Shown here in pieces: positions 42,594 through 54,900 of a stretch of DNA of 64,000 nt. The stretch is from Thamnaconus septentrionalis (Eukaryota; Chordata; Actinopteri; Tetraodontiformes; Monacanthidae): assembly GCA_009823395.1 (NCBI GenBank), contig CM020519.1, positions 13,450,001 to 13,514,000 on the forward strand. Reading direction: 5' to 3'. A program made the translations under genes and the position numbers. Every line of letters begins with the position of its first letter. Positions within the stretch are counted from its first letter, which is position 1. Under the pieces are notes generated by a model. That model made no database searches, was not told the DNA's origin, and saw only the letters and a list, made by a program, of their open reading frames with translations.

Positions 42594-44334
42594 AAAAAAA
42601 ACCAAAAAAAAACAACCAAAAACCCCGGGCTGGTCAGGGTGACGACAACGCTGACACCACGGAGGAAGAACAGCTCTTTGACCTGGTTTAATGACGTCAC
42701 ATCTCGCACTCATGGAGCCATGATGAGGTGTGGCTGAAGCAGAACTGCACAGGCAAAGGCACTGACGGGCCGTTCTCCTCGGTTGTGTCAGTGTTGTCAT
42801 AGGTGCCCAGTGAACGCACCTTAGGGAAAAAAACCATCATAAATATTTTTTTTACCTCTATGATCAAACTAAGTTCTACATTTTTACTTTTAAAATCACA
42901 CTAATTTAAAGCTGCTTTATGTACAAAAAAAAAAAAAACGTTGACCTTGCAATTATCACAAATCTGAGAATATCACAGATGATGGCAAATCTTGACATTT
43001 ATTCAGGATTTGGAAATAGTCCGTAATTGCAAAACCTCATACGATTTTACCGTTTTACATTTCGAGCACCGCATTTACATGTGTATCTTTCTCCCGTTTG
43101 TATTGATAATGTACAACATGTACACGTAGATGCAAATCACAAGTTTTTAATCTGCAATACAGTTTTATTAAAACCATTGACTGTTAGTCTCCTTTGTCTA
43201 CACGCTGTAGGGTTCAGATTTACATGCAGTAATGCCGTGTCTCTGTTTTTGGAAGGGATTTGCAGGAAGTGGTTTCAAATGGGCCGTTGCAGTTTCTTGC
43301 AGCGCAGTCACACACCCTGCAAAAAGACTTTGTCAAAATATCCTCCAAGATCGGATGTAACGGGGAAGTGCTGCCTCCGTGAAATTCCTGCATGGACAAA
43401 AATATACACTGGTTGCTGTCGTTAGGTTGTGTGTGTGTGTGTGTCGATTGGGACTGAGGTGCTAGCTATTGAATTTTGTAGTGGGACCATTTTAAGTGGG
43501 ACCCTTGCAGATTCCATAATGATTTAGATACGTGTAACTGCAGCTATATCGATACAATAATAAAGTAAGTGTTTCCCTAAATTTCTTAGTAACTATTCAG
43601 GTTTGAAAAGGCAATGCATGAATTTTTTTGTTTGACCCACAATTCGTGTATTTTTGTTTGCAAATACTGACTTATGTTTAGCCTATGTGAACAAATTGCA
43701 CCTCTAACTCACTGACTGTATATACAGATGGACAAAGTCATTGTGATGCTAACCTGAGAGCTCAGAGATTGGTTTGACGTGCAGCGCTCTCTTGAATTTC
43801 CAGTTCGTTTTGAAAACGGAAGATACCATATTTGGTTGTGTGTGTGTGTGTGTGTGTGTGTGGTCCCGGAGGTGACCAATGATTGGTGTGCAAGTGCAGA
43901 ATGTGTCCCTATGCCCGCACAAAAGCTGGTAAGCTAACTACATTTGGCAAAATTAGACCGAATCGAACGAAATGGACAAATGGGCCTATTCAATGATTTT
44001 AGACAGACCAACAGCATTTTCTAACCAGTTTGTAAAGTATGAATTTAGTGCTCCTTTCCATATTGACAGCCAGTCACTCTTTTTTGCAACCATTTTTGGC
44101 GGCCCCTGCTGGCCGAACGATAGAATGCAGGTTTTTAGGCTCTTCTGTGTTTGCCTCCTTTTTGAAACAAGAAGCTCTCTATCTTTTCACATAGTCAATG
44201 GACCAACTACGTGTAGTTGATCCTGTATCAAAAACTCGAAATCTTTCTTTGAATTTAACCAATCCGGATGCGTTTGAAGTGTTTTTCATGGGGCGAAATA
44301 AGTTATTGGCGAGAACCGTCGTCGTCGGTTGATT
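42594..44334. other. Convergent intergenic region between SELENOL and CLEC11A
   Basis: SELENOL 3' UTR, (GT)n runs at about 43431 and 43839-43862, and the probable CLEC11A 3' UTR. No other gene seen. Confidence 0.5.
42713..42779 (+). promoter_or_regulatory. Candidate SECIS element in the SELENOL 3' UTR
   Basis: About 130 bases after the stop, ATGA (42720 or 42723) is followed 36-39 nt later by TGAC (42763), the two halves of a SECIS non-Watson-Crick quartet. An AA lies 10 nt after the second ATGA. GTGT can pair with GCAC inside, and GGAG...CC with GG...CTCC below. The pairing is weaker than in textbook SECIS, so the true element may lie elsewhere before 43560. Confidence 0.35.
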
Positions 44335-45182
44335 TTAAAGTGCCACCCTGTCGTCAAACTCGCACAGGTAGTTCATTGTCCGATCGCAGTAATGGTCCCA
44401 CCAGTCGCCGTCGTCCGACGACATCGCCACGCAGTTTTCCCGCCTTCCCCGTCCGGCTGACTGGACAGGAAGTGTTTGCGCCACTGAAAGTAGGAAACCC
44501 GCGTCTCGTCGTCGAAGATGTAATTGCCCTCGGATCCCAGGTCGTTGATGCCGAGCCACACGGGCCAGTTCCCCGGGTGGAAAAAGGACTTGACGTAGTC
44601 CGCGAGGGCCTCTTGCTCCCGGCGGTCCCGGGGCATTGCCAAGCGGCCGCCGCGTTCCAAACACTTCCTGGATGCGCCGCCGTAGTCCTCAAAGTTGTTG
44701 TAGACGAGGTAGCACTTGTATCCTATCCTGCGACCCTTCTGGCAACCTCGGGAGACAGAAGACGGATGCTCTTGTGAAACATCAGGATACAGTTACGTGT
44801 TTCTTTTTGGAATCTCGTATTACTGAAAAAAATATCTGATCATATCTTGCGGTGCTGTGGCGAGTAGATGCTCCTCACCAACAGGGGCAAGGCTGCAGAT
44901 AAAGGTGATACTGGGGGAGTAGGTGAACTACAGAATCTGTAGTTGTTCGAAGTCGCCAAGCTCTTAATTACCTTCCAGTCGTCCCGTTTCTTTACGATTG
45001 TCCTTGCTGTGCTGATACACCTCTCTGATGTTGTCCTCCAACTCGCTGACTTTAGCTGCGATTTGTGAACAAGAGAGACGAGAGTTTGCAAGACTTTTTC
45101 TCAATTGATGAGGACAACCATACAGTGGTGGACAAAAGTTTTTGGACACCATGTATATATGTATGTAAGTATGTGTATATAT

Positions 45183-45247
<65 letters not shown>

Positions 45248-46394
45248 AAAAAATCTATTTCAGGAGGTTTGACTACGTCAGACAAATTCCTCCAAACACA
45301 TTTTTTTCTTGCTATTTTTCAAGTCAAGTAACTTTGACTTGCCCTCAGTATGTACCAAGGGTCTTTATCTTGTTAAAGCATCCAGTTTTAACCTAGACTG
45401 ACCAGTGCACGTGCATAACAGAGCATGTGGAATGTGGCCGTCCAAAAACCCAAATACCCGTTTGTTGAATAATTCATGCTATTCAAAAGCAAATGAAGTA
45501 CATCCTGTACTTATTTTCTTCATATTAATGGACCTATTAATGGTCACAAAAATAAAAAAAATCATACTGCGCAGATGCGGCCACTGCCGTGAAGGGTACA
45601 GCAGCAATCCCACTGGAAATGATTGCCTTACCATCCATTCTGGACAGGCGGTCCAACAGTTGGCTGACTTTAACATCCAGAGTGTAGTGTCCGACATTCA
45701 TCTTGTGGATGGCCTGGTCCATGCCAGCTAGTCTAGACACTGTGGAACAGACAGATGGTTGTCGAGCAGGAATAGACGGCAAAGAAGCAGGGAGTCGGTA
45801 AACACGAGGCCGCTCGATTTTTCACAGCCAAGTTGAATTCAACCCTCAATCAGAGGCGGCACCCACAGACATAGTTGTACGAGTTTTCAAAATCTGACGT
45901 CTGGACTGTTGGCTCTGCTTCCGGAAGGAGATCGGGAACGTCACCCCTTGCCTTTTTCACCTCTGGCAGGGACGCCTGGTGGACAGATGTGGAGAGATGG
46001 AAATCGTGATGTCAGAATTTTTTCCTCAACATTTCAGTGCCGTTAACAGAGGGGGGGGGGAAGAAAAGAATAATCTGCCTTCCTCAAAATCAAATCCAAG
46101 CAAAGCTTTTGCAAGCTTCGGCCAAGTTTTCTTAACCTGTGCAAATTAAAAAAAAATAAAATTCATAGTCATCACGTGTACTGCCACATGCACATGCGTT
46201 CACTGTACCGAAGCAGCAACATTTGAAAGCAGAAATGCGTCGCGAGGAGAAGCGCGCCAGCGTTTCCAAGCCATCAAGGGGCCCATTGAGTTCCTCCTGA
46301 CCTGGGTGGGCGAAGCGTTGGCCGTTCCCGCCGGACCACGCGGGCTCAGCGAGCATAAACACAGGAGCGCGAGCGAGGCGGCCGCCGGTCCCAT
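44335..46394 (-). CDS. clec11a: CLEC11A (stem cell growth factor), C-type lectin; frame broken in this sequence
   Basis: Five exons: 46394-46302, 45975-45867, 45739-45632, 45055-44972, 44746-44335, all GT-AG. Residues 1-25 are a signal peptide (MGPAAASLALLCLCSLSP). The middle is a coiled-coil stalk (RLAGMDQAIHKMNV, KVSELEDNIREVYQ) and exon 5 encodes the C-type lectin domain: GCQKGRRIGYKCYLVYNNF, NWPVWLGIND, RVSYFQW and, in another frame, ENCVAMSSDDGDWWDHYC...YLCEF. These match CLEC11A better than CLEC3A/B. The coding sum is 713 nt, one short of a multiple of three: near codon 200 the minus-strand run GGGG (44447-44450) needs one more G to join the two halves into 237 aa. As printed the frame ends at 44373 (224 aa) and loses the last cysteines. 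CLEC11A is a secreted, sulphated glycoprotein acting on haematopoietic and skeletal progenitors. Confidence 0.9.
45150..45246. repeat. (TA)n microsatellite in CLEC11A intron 3
   Basis: A TATG-interrupted TA stretch passing into an uninterrupted (TA)n of about 26 units. Confidence 0.95.
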
Positions 46395-46588
46395 GGTCCG
46401 AATCCTCGGGTCTGCGGCTCGAAGCTCGGCGGCAAAAAAAACCAAAACCAAAACAAACCAAACAACTCTCTCCCTCTGAGCCTTTTCACTCCTCCTTCCC
46501 TTCTCTTCGCTCTGCTCGGAGGATGTGGCCCGCGACTCAGAGAGGCAGAGGCATCTCTGGAAATGCGAACGGCGCGCAGCCCTCTTAA

Positions 46589-46622
46589 AACACGCGCGCG
46601 CGCGCGCACACACACGCGCGGG
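46589..46622. repeat. (CG)n/(CA)n alternating purine-pyrimidine tract
   Basis: CGCGCGCGCGCG followed by CACACACACGCGCG, about 200 bp upstream of the CLEC11A start codon. Such tracts can adopt Z-DNA; a regulatory role is only a guess. Confidence 0.6.
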
Positions 46623-49470
46623 AGCTGAAAGGCCAGGTGTTTTGTTGAAGCGGGCCTGTGTGCCCGCCGCCGCGCTCCCATGGAAAAAAAAAAAGTAAGA
46701 AAAACAGCTCAGGATGCCCCCGCATTCTTGCCAAACAACAGGAAAGCTCTTTGTTTTTGCCTCCGGACTCCCATTTCCACTCTTTGTGTAAACTCTGAAG
46801 CCAAGGTTGGGGGCAGAAGGAGCGCGAGGAGGGATGACGAGATTGCAGGGGGTCTCTGTCCAGCGAAAAACTACAGGAGGTGGCACAAAAACACAGGGCT
46901 GTTGGGCAAGTTTTTGGTGATATTGAGAATTCATTCCGACATCGAACTTTGTGCAGACAGCTATATTTAAAAAAAAAAAACAAACAAAAAAAATGCACAA
47001 CAGATGTACGAAACTGTTCCTGTGAGATGTTTTAGCAGCCTTGGTAGAATCACAATATTATCAATATTGTCAACATTATTTACATTAAACGTCCATCTGA
47101 AAAACGAAAGCAGCGAAAAGTTCCCACGTGAGGCATAATGTTGTCTTGGAGATGAACAAACATTTTAAATTGTCTTTTGGAATTGTTCCACTTGAAACAG
47201 TGACGAGCCACGAGGTCAATTTTGGGCAAAATTCTGTCTGTCTGCATTAGTGAACAAAACCTCCAGTGTGATCTAAAATCTGTCGTTCACATTTTGGAAT
47301 TAAATATTTAGCAATCGCTCGGCTTGCCAACTCTTTCTAGGTAAATAATGATGCGATTGGCAATTTCTTTGAGGGGAATTGTGACGAAACCATCCGATGT
47401 TTGTGTGTGTCTGTGTGTGTGTCTGTGTGTGTGGCAGGAGGTATGCCAGTTAAAATGCCACAAGATTCCTGCAGAGTTTCCAGGGGAAGTGACTGAGGCA
47501 GGACTCCGGGTTCCTCAGACAGGGAGGAGCTCCAGCGAACGACACAGTCTAATAAGCTTTTCCACATCTGGGTTTGCCTGAAAGAATTTAGCCCTGATTT
47601 AATCTTTGACTGTCTTAGTTAACACCAAAGACTAATGAAGCATCTCTTGGGGTTTTTTTTTTTTTTTTGTAGCAAAAAAATGAGTCATTCCTGTGTTGAA
47701 TTTGTTTACACAAAACGTTTTTGTTTATAAGAAAACAATTTTTTTCTTGTTTTTCTTTGTTTTGTGTATACAATTAAGAATTTAAAGTGATGCAACAAAG
47801 ATTTTTGACACATCACAACAGAAATTCCACAATTTCTAGTGAATGAGTGGGCTCTGCATGTACGGATGGCATCGATGTCCCTTTGTTTTTGACAGTAAGG
47901 TCCAGGCAGTACATTTACAACGGCTCTGCGCCTCAGTCACGGCACGACTAACTTAAACATTGTTCTCATCAGTGGATCAGGAGTTTACTTTTGCTCTCGA
48001 GACAGCATGGAAAAATTGTCACGGTTTAGGAATCCTCTCCTCAACTAAATGACATACTTTGAGTCAGCTGGAGGAAAACTTGTTTCTCCAGCAGTTGTTT
48101 TTTTTTTTTTTTGGTCCTGAGTTCAAAGTTAGTTCCTCTGTAGACTTTTCCTCTCTGCCTCTGCCAACAGAATGACTTTAAAAGAAATTGCTACACACAA
48201 AACATGTCATTACAGGTCCTAAATTACACCTAGTGTTAGATTTATCGTTCATTCCAATAAGACCTCACATTGTTCTTTTGATCATCCTCACCCCCGACAC
48301 CCCCCGCCCCCACCAAAAAAAAAAAAAACAACTAACTGCAGATCTAAAGAAAAACTAATTAAGCCTTCTGTTGACAGGCTTCACGATTCCGCTTCCAGCT
48401 AAAACAGGAAGCCTTGTGCCTTCAGTGTTTGGAATGGGATAAAAACAACACATCAATGATCTGCTTTCAGGTGATGATAGGGACGCCTGCTTGTCAACAA
48501 TTTGGTACAAAGGCAACAATGTTGTAGCTGTGCCATAGATGACATCACAAAGGGACAATTTCCTGTTCTGCCTTTTGCTAAGCACTCACCGTTTGTGAAG
48601 TGGAAGAAAGTAGAAAGACACAGAAAGTTTTCTCATTTGATTGACATGCTAGAGAAAAAGAATTGTTAACATGGCTAATGGTAAATCCACATGATTCGTC
48701 ATTGATTTCACAACTGTTGGATATTTTCTCAGAAAGAAGCCTTCTATGCGTTAGTGTTGGGACTTGCTACTCTGAGCCACCTCCCTGCAGCACGCGCCGC
48801 CCTCCACCTCCACCACTCTCAATGGCTGCTTTGTGTCCACCACTGTTAAGGTGAACGGAAATCGCCGCACAAAAGCGCAGAGCCGGATCGTCGACGTTAC
48901 AATGTGCTTATGAGGTGTGCCTCGTCAGACATAATGAAACAGAAACTGCGCAATACAGAGGGCACTGTGCTTGTGAAACAGTGGAGTCATTCACACACGA
49001 TTGTTTTGATTGAGTGTGGTACAGTGAGGAAAACTAAACACTGGAACTGTGTGCAACTCTTCTTCCCATTAAAGTTAATTGACGGTGTTTTGTAGTGATA
49101 CCTATGCACTCTACTGTTGCAACAGTTAATTTTAGGTGAAAGACACGCTTAACATCTTTCCAGGTTGTTAGGCTCCCTCCCAAAGTACAAAGATATGCAT
49201 GAGAAGAACTGGGAAATCTAAATTGGCCTTAAGTCTGAGTGTGAACAGTTATTTTGTACTCAATTTACTGTATATGCTGTAGCCTATGTGTTTTTTGAGG
49301 ACACATTGACTGAAGATACATGGAGCTGTTAGAAGTTCTTGGAAGAAAACCTGTTAAAATTAATATTTGGAAAGAAATACATTTTTTTTTAAATTAATAC
49401 AATTCACAATTATTTTTACATTTCAAAATGTTAAACTACAGTTGTTCATTTGAATTGAAGTAAGAATTTA

Positions 49471-50001
49471 AAGGTGCTGTGTGTAAAACTTGAAGAATAG
49501 ATAGAAGGCTAACAATGGTGCTTACATTGGTGGCTAGCACAGGTGCTTATACATTGTTGCTTTTCGTCTACCTCTAGCCCTTCGCCTAACGAGTGTTCAT
49601 TCACTCTGTGACTACACATGCAAATGTGTATTCTGCTAAACATACCATGTTCTAATGTTAATATTAGCAACACAATGCTATTAGTTTCAGAAAAAGACAC
49701 GGTAATACTGGCTCCCTTGTTTGAAAAGTCAAGTTTTGCTAACTAGCTTTGCTAACAGACAAATTGCTGAATAGGTTTAGTCACTGGAAGATTCACTGGA
49801 ATTAGATGAAGAACTCGTCAAGCTTCTTGACAATGTCTAGGACATCCGTTTTTGTTTTGTTTTTGTTTTTATAATATCTGTGAAAACCACCGTAGTTACC
49901 GGGTTACGGGAGGTCGGACCAATGCCATGCTCCCGATCACTGACAAGCTTGGGAGTACAATCTAAAATCTTACCACTAGATGGCACAATTTTACACATTG
50001 C
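49471..50001. mobile_element. Probable MITE (AGGTGCTGTGTGTAAAAC termini)
   Basis: Ends are imperfect inverted copies (GTGCTGTGTGTAAAAC / AATTTTACACATTGCA). They resemble the GTCCAGTGTGTAA family but differ at the outermost bases. No coding capacity. Confidence 0.5.
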
Positions 50002-51986
50002 AGTCGATGTGAGTTTTCGAAGCACAATTTGAATGGACCACAGTCATGTGCTTCACTTCCGAAGGGGGGGCAGAGACAATCAGAAACAGTGGCTGGACCA
50101 GGGGCGGACTGGCCATCGGGCGTACCGGCCATTTGGGCCGGGAGCGTTGTGAATTGGGATGCACTGGTACCGGTGACAACGGTGAACGTAGGTATACTGC
50201 CATCTGCTGGACTGCTTCTATACTGCTACAGAACCGCCCCTCACAGCAGGAGTCACTACACCCAATACAAAAAAATATATATTTTATTTAATCAAACACC
50301 TTCCCCAAATTTTTACTTCAATAACTATTTGCACTAATATTTCATAATAATTTGCACTAAAATAATGACTATATTTTAGTGCAAATATAAATACAACAAC
50401 GTGTGTATCACTGTATTAGGAGTAACAAAGCAGACACAAACATATTGGTCTTGATGAGACAAACACGTGGGTTTTAGTCCCATGCTTCTACAACCGTCCT
50501 AATTGCCGCTAGGGCCATTTAAGTGTTTTGGGGTGTCTGGGGTGAACCAAGTTTGGCATTTTCTCTTAATTTTATGGAAGTTTTCACCAGTTCTGACCGG
50601 CTTGCCAAATTAGGTGAAATATGATAAGGGGTCAAAATGGTTCCAACGCTGCTCTTACTGCTGGGGCCCAGTCCCTAATAAAGACTCTTGAGAGGTGCTC
50701 AGGGAGAAAAAGAAACAGGCAAACAGAACTTTTTCATTTTGTTTACTTCCATCCAACCTGTGGTTTCAAAATGCACAAGTGCAATATACATGTGTAGCAT
50801 CAGATACAATCAGCAGATAAGATATAAAATTCAGTAAAATAGTACTCTAGTCATGTAAACTCTACGCCACAAGTGGTGCAAACCACAACATGCCCGTCCT
50901 GTGAACACGTCTAAGTGTGCCTTACCGTCCTTACAAATACACACTAGCTATGCTCAGCACTAGTCGGAGGTCAAAGGTGAGCGCATGTAAAGGATGACAA
51001 GTTGACAAAGTGTCCATGTTTGATCGAGACACAACATCTGTAATGGGTCTCTCCAGAAGCTACAGCAGCAGTTTTTCACGACTGAGTCTGAGGCTATTTT
51101 ATTTTTATTTTTTTACTTCTGTTGTCCTTTCTATGTCACGTGAGATGTACACAACACACCGATAACTCAAAAACCGTCTTATGCATCAATCGCCGAGTGA
51201 AAGTTGTGGGATACATTCTGTAATTCACCTGCGAAATGACTACGCAATGGCAGAATTTTGAAATAGTCACTGCATTAAGTGGGCTGGGACTCCAGTACCA
51301 AGCAATATTTTAAATACAAAATTTATATTTATATTAAATCATTTGCAAATAAAAAATAAAAATATATCAAGAAGAAAAAAGAAAGTAAAACACAATGGCA
51401 AAAAAAAAATTGTTTTAAAGAATTCAACCACTGACATGCTAAAGGTACCAACAGCTGTCATGCCTTATAAGTTAGTGTCTAACACTTGCATGTGAAGGTA
51501 GTAAAGTCACAATGACAGTGCACTCACATTACAAGCAATGGGACTGACAAATTACCAAGGTGACCAGGGTGAAGACCAGTTAACCTAAGCCAACAAAAGA
51601 AATAGAAAGTAACAACAACACAATTTATCTTGAGAACCAATAGCAACCTGAAAAGCAGAAAACAATAACGGAAGGAAAAACTCATTAAGGGGTTAAAGAA
51701 GAGGTCAGAGGTCAGATTTCTCTCCACTGACTAAAATAAAGAAGGAGAAGAAAAAGTCGGGTCATGTCGTGGTAAGAGAGCAGGGGGTTCATTTAAATGG
51801 GGGGGGGGCACACCACTACACAGCAGTGAGATAAATTTTTATAACAAGCCACTATGAAAAGATGATGTCAGCGAAATCATGGGTCACTTTGAAGAGGAAT
51901 CAACAGTCATGGCAGTGGGGTCCCTCCTGGAATGGCGATGACGAGAGTGACTCATTCAGCGTGGCGACTCGTCTCGGCTCCCGGTG

Positions 51987-54900
51987 TTACCAGTTGTCAA
52001 GGAAGTCGAACCCAGTCTTCAGGATGTTGCTGCTGGTGTTGAACTGTGAGAGAGGAGAAGAGGGTTGGGACATTGATGGAGGAGACATGGACAGAGGTCG
52101 TTATTCCCTTGCGGCGTCTACGCCAGGAGCAGATCTCTACTGATCGAAGGGGACCGATTTAACGGAGGCCTTATTGAGCTTTGCGCCTTTCGAGCTCTGT
52201 TGGCAGGGAAACTGACCTCAAGACTGACAGATACATTGATTTTTTTCCCACAGTCTTTAAGAGCTGTACAACTCTCAGCGAAGACCAACAACGGTTACAA
52301 GTGTGTATTATTGGAGATTTTAAAGAAGAAACAGCGACATCAAGTGGTTAGATTTCAGACTGCAGTGTCTTTCACTCTCCCTCCTTCTCCTGAGCTTGCC
52401 AGTGGGCTTCCTTACAAATATGGAGGTGCAAGATGGCACCTAACTCCGAGCAAGACCCTTGATCTATGTATATTCTTAAATATAAATAAGACCCATTTTA
52501 TGGGTAAGAAAACCAAATTACTTACATTGTACTGCAATTATACTCTTTTTTTTTTTAATGTGTTTATGGACAGTATATTAAGCTTTTACCAACATAAAAT
52601 TCATAAATCAAGCTAGAAATTACACACACTGGACCTTTAAGGTAAAATAGGTGCATGTGAGCCTTGTATTTAGATCTGGGCATCATTCAAAAATTCTCGA
52701 TACAATGTAATTTTTAATAAGGGTTCCAAAACAATAAAAGCTTTTCATACCAAATGTTTTAAAAACCAATTGAACAACAACACAACTCTTGCATCACTTC
52801 TATTTCTTAAGAAGCTGGTGTGGACAATCCAGTAGCCTGACAGTGCATTTTGTATTTAGGGAGAACGCTTGGGGCCTCCAATAAACCAACGAAGAAGAAG
52901 GCAGAGGCAAACGTAGTTCACTGGTAAGCTCAGGAGGAGGAGGGTGAGAGGGCGACTGCCGCAATCTACAATGTAACCATTTGATGTCGCCGCTTCTTTT
53001 CAAAATCTTCAACTATTCCACACTGAACACTTAAATCCGTCCCAACGTCATTCATTTACATTCACCAGAATCGGCGCCGGATATCAAAGTGACGCTGCTC
53101 ACCTGGGAAAAGGTGGGGCTTGCCGCCGGACCCTCCTCGACCCTCTCCTTCTCCGCACTGGTGGCTTTGTGCGTGGGCTTGGACAACATGCTGGAGGAGA
53201 ACATCTCATCCACGGTGTTGCTGACCGAAGGCAGCGTGCTCTGAGATCGCTCCCAGCCTGCGACTGTTGAGGACGAGCTGCTGGGCGGGACCGGGCTCGG
53301 CGCAATGGAGATGGACGCGGGCGTCGCGCTCACAGCAGTGGTGGCGGGCGGCGGCGGCAGCGAGAGGGGGCTGAGGAGCAGGAGGTTTGGGCGCTCGCTG
53401 CTTGGCGGACTTGGCAGGTGCCGGTGGGGGCGGCGGCTCAGCGACCTCAGGCTCCTTGGAGCTCTCCTACAAGAGGATATTTGTCATTTGTTTTGTATTG
53501 AGTTAGCATTAGCAAAAAAAAAAAAAAAAACAAAACGTAAAAGAAAAAAAAAGAAAGTAAAAATGAGCAGAAGAGTAGTAAAAATGTTTTACATGTATAC
53601 AAAGATTTAAATTTAGACCTGATTTTTATCCTCCTATAAACAGTGCCTCAGTCTTTTAATGTTTCTTTTCTTCAAATGCACCAATTAGAATCAGAATCAG
53701 AATCAGAATCAGCTTTATTGGCCAAGTTTGTGCATGCCAAACAAGGAATTTGACTCCGGTTTTTCTCTATCCCACTACTTAGGTTAAAAAAACAAAAGCA
53801 AACCACAGAATAAGTAAAAAATATATAAAGGAGAAGCACTCCAAATTCCCTTGTCTCATACAGGGACAATAAAGGCTATTCTGATTCTCATTCTTATTCT
53901 CTCAATCTGGGTGAACTTCAGTCCTTTATTTTAGAAAAAAAAGGTGCCCAGAAATCATCCAGATATCGGTTATGATGAGCTTATCATAGAATTTTCGAGA
54001 GGTTAATTTTATTGAGAGGAAGCCAGATTCTTTGGGCGGTTGTTGAGGAAATGCACATATTTTCAGGAACAACAACAACAAAAAAAGCTCTACTAGAGTA
54101 TTTACTGCGCTCCCCATCTGCCTGTCTGACTCTAAAATTCTTTCACAGATGGCAGCTTTAGGCTAAATTCCATTTGAGGAGACATGTCGCAACTGTTGGC
54201 CTATGACAGGCCAGCATTGTTTTTTTTTTTTAAATATCATATTAAGGGCATATAAAGTATTTTTGTCATGGATTCTCATGCAAACTCCCAAGTATAGACT
54301 ACGGAAATCTGAGTAATGACAAGCAGCTTTTCGATGTCTGGAATTACCTGGCGGAGGTAGGAGGGGAGGGGTTTCTCTCCTTTCTCAATGGACTTGATCT
54401 GGCTGGGGGTCAAGGAGTGGAAATCGGCTTGCTCGCCCTCCATCCTGGACCTCTCGGCGCTGATCTTCCAGAAAGACGACTCCTCCTCTGGCCTCCATCC
54501 ATCGCTGACAGACACCTGTTGGAAGGGGTGTGGGGCATTGCAAAAATGCACCTCGTTACAGCTTCATTAAATGGGTCAGAAATCCCATTTGGACACTTGC
54601 TATAAACGGTGTGGAAAATCAGCCCTAACAAAAAAATAAATGAATAAATAAATCTGATTTGAGAAGGAATCTGATTTGAATCAGATCCGCATGCAGTCTG
54701 AACGCAGCCCAAGAAACCCACAAGCCCCCCAGCATAACATCCAAATTCCCGCCATACCTTAGCTCCTGGCGCACTCTTTGCAGTCTGGGCCGAATTGGGA
54801 ACCTTTGTGGCCTTTGACTCTGCCTGGGAAGCTGGCACACTCTGATCCGCGGAGCCTGCAGTTAAGCTGAATTCCATCTGACTCTAAAGGAGGGGGACAA

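Larger units (their letters stand above)
46395..51986. other. CLEC11A upstream region and C1orf198 3' flank
   Basis: No gene recognised. Bases 49471-50001 look like a MITE: left AAAGGTGCTGTGTGTAAAAC, right AATTTTACACATTGCA inverted. Bases 50095-50220 carry a repeat end (GGGGCGGACTGGCCATCGGGC). Bases 50700-51986 are probably C1orf198 3' UTR. The remainder is unremarkable AT-rich DNA. Confidence 0.45.

Noticed and set aside
42760..42825. CACTGAC / GTCAGTG stem after the SELENOL stop as the SECIS
   Set aside because: It forms a strong hairpin but lacks the ATGA/TGA quartet and the apical AA, so it is not a SECIS by itself.
44268..44777. 169-codon plus-strand frame opposite the CLEC11A lectin exon
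   Set aside because: Antisense shadow; the minus strand has the C-type lectin motifs.
46200..47000. 266-codon minus-strand frame over the CLEC11A 5' end
   Set aside because: Only the last part, from the ATG at 46394 to the donor at 46302, is coding; the rest is promoter/5' UTR and intron read through.
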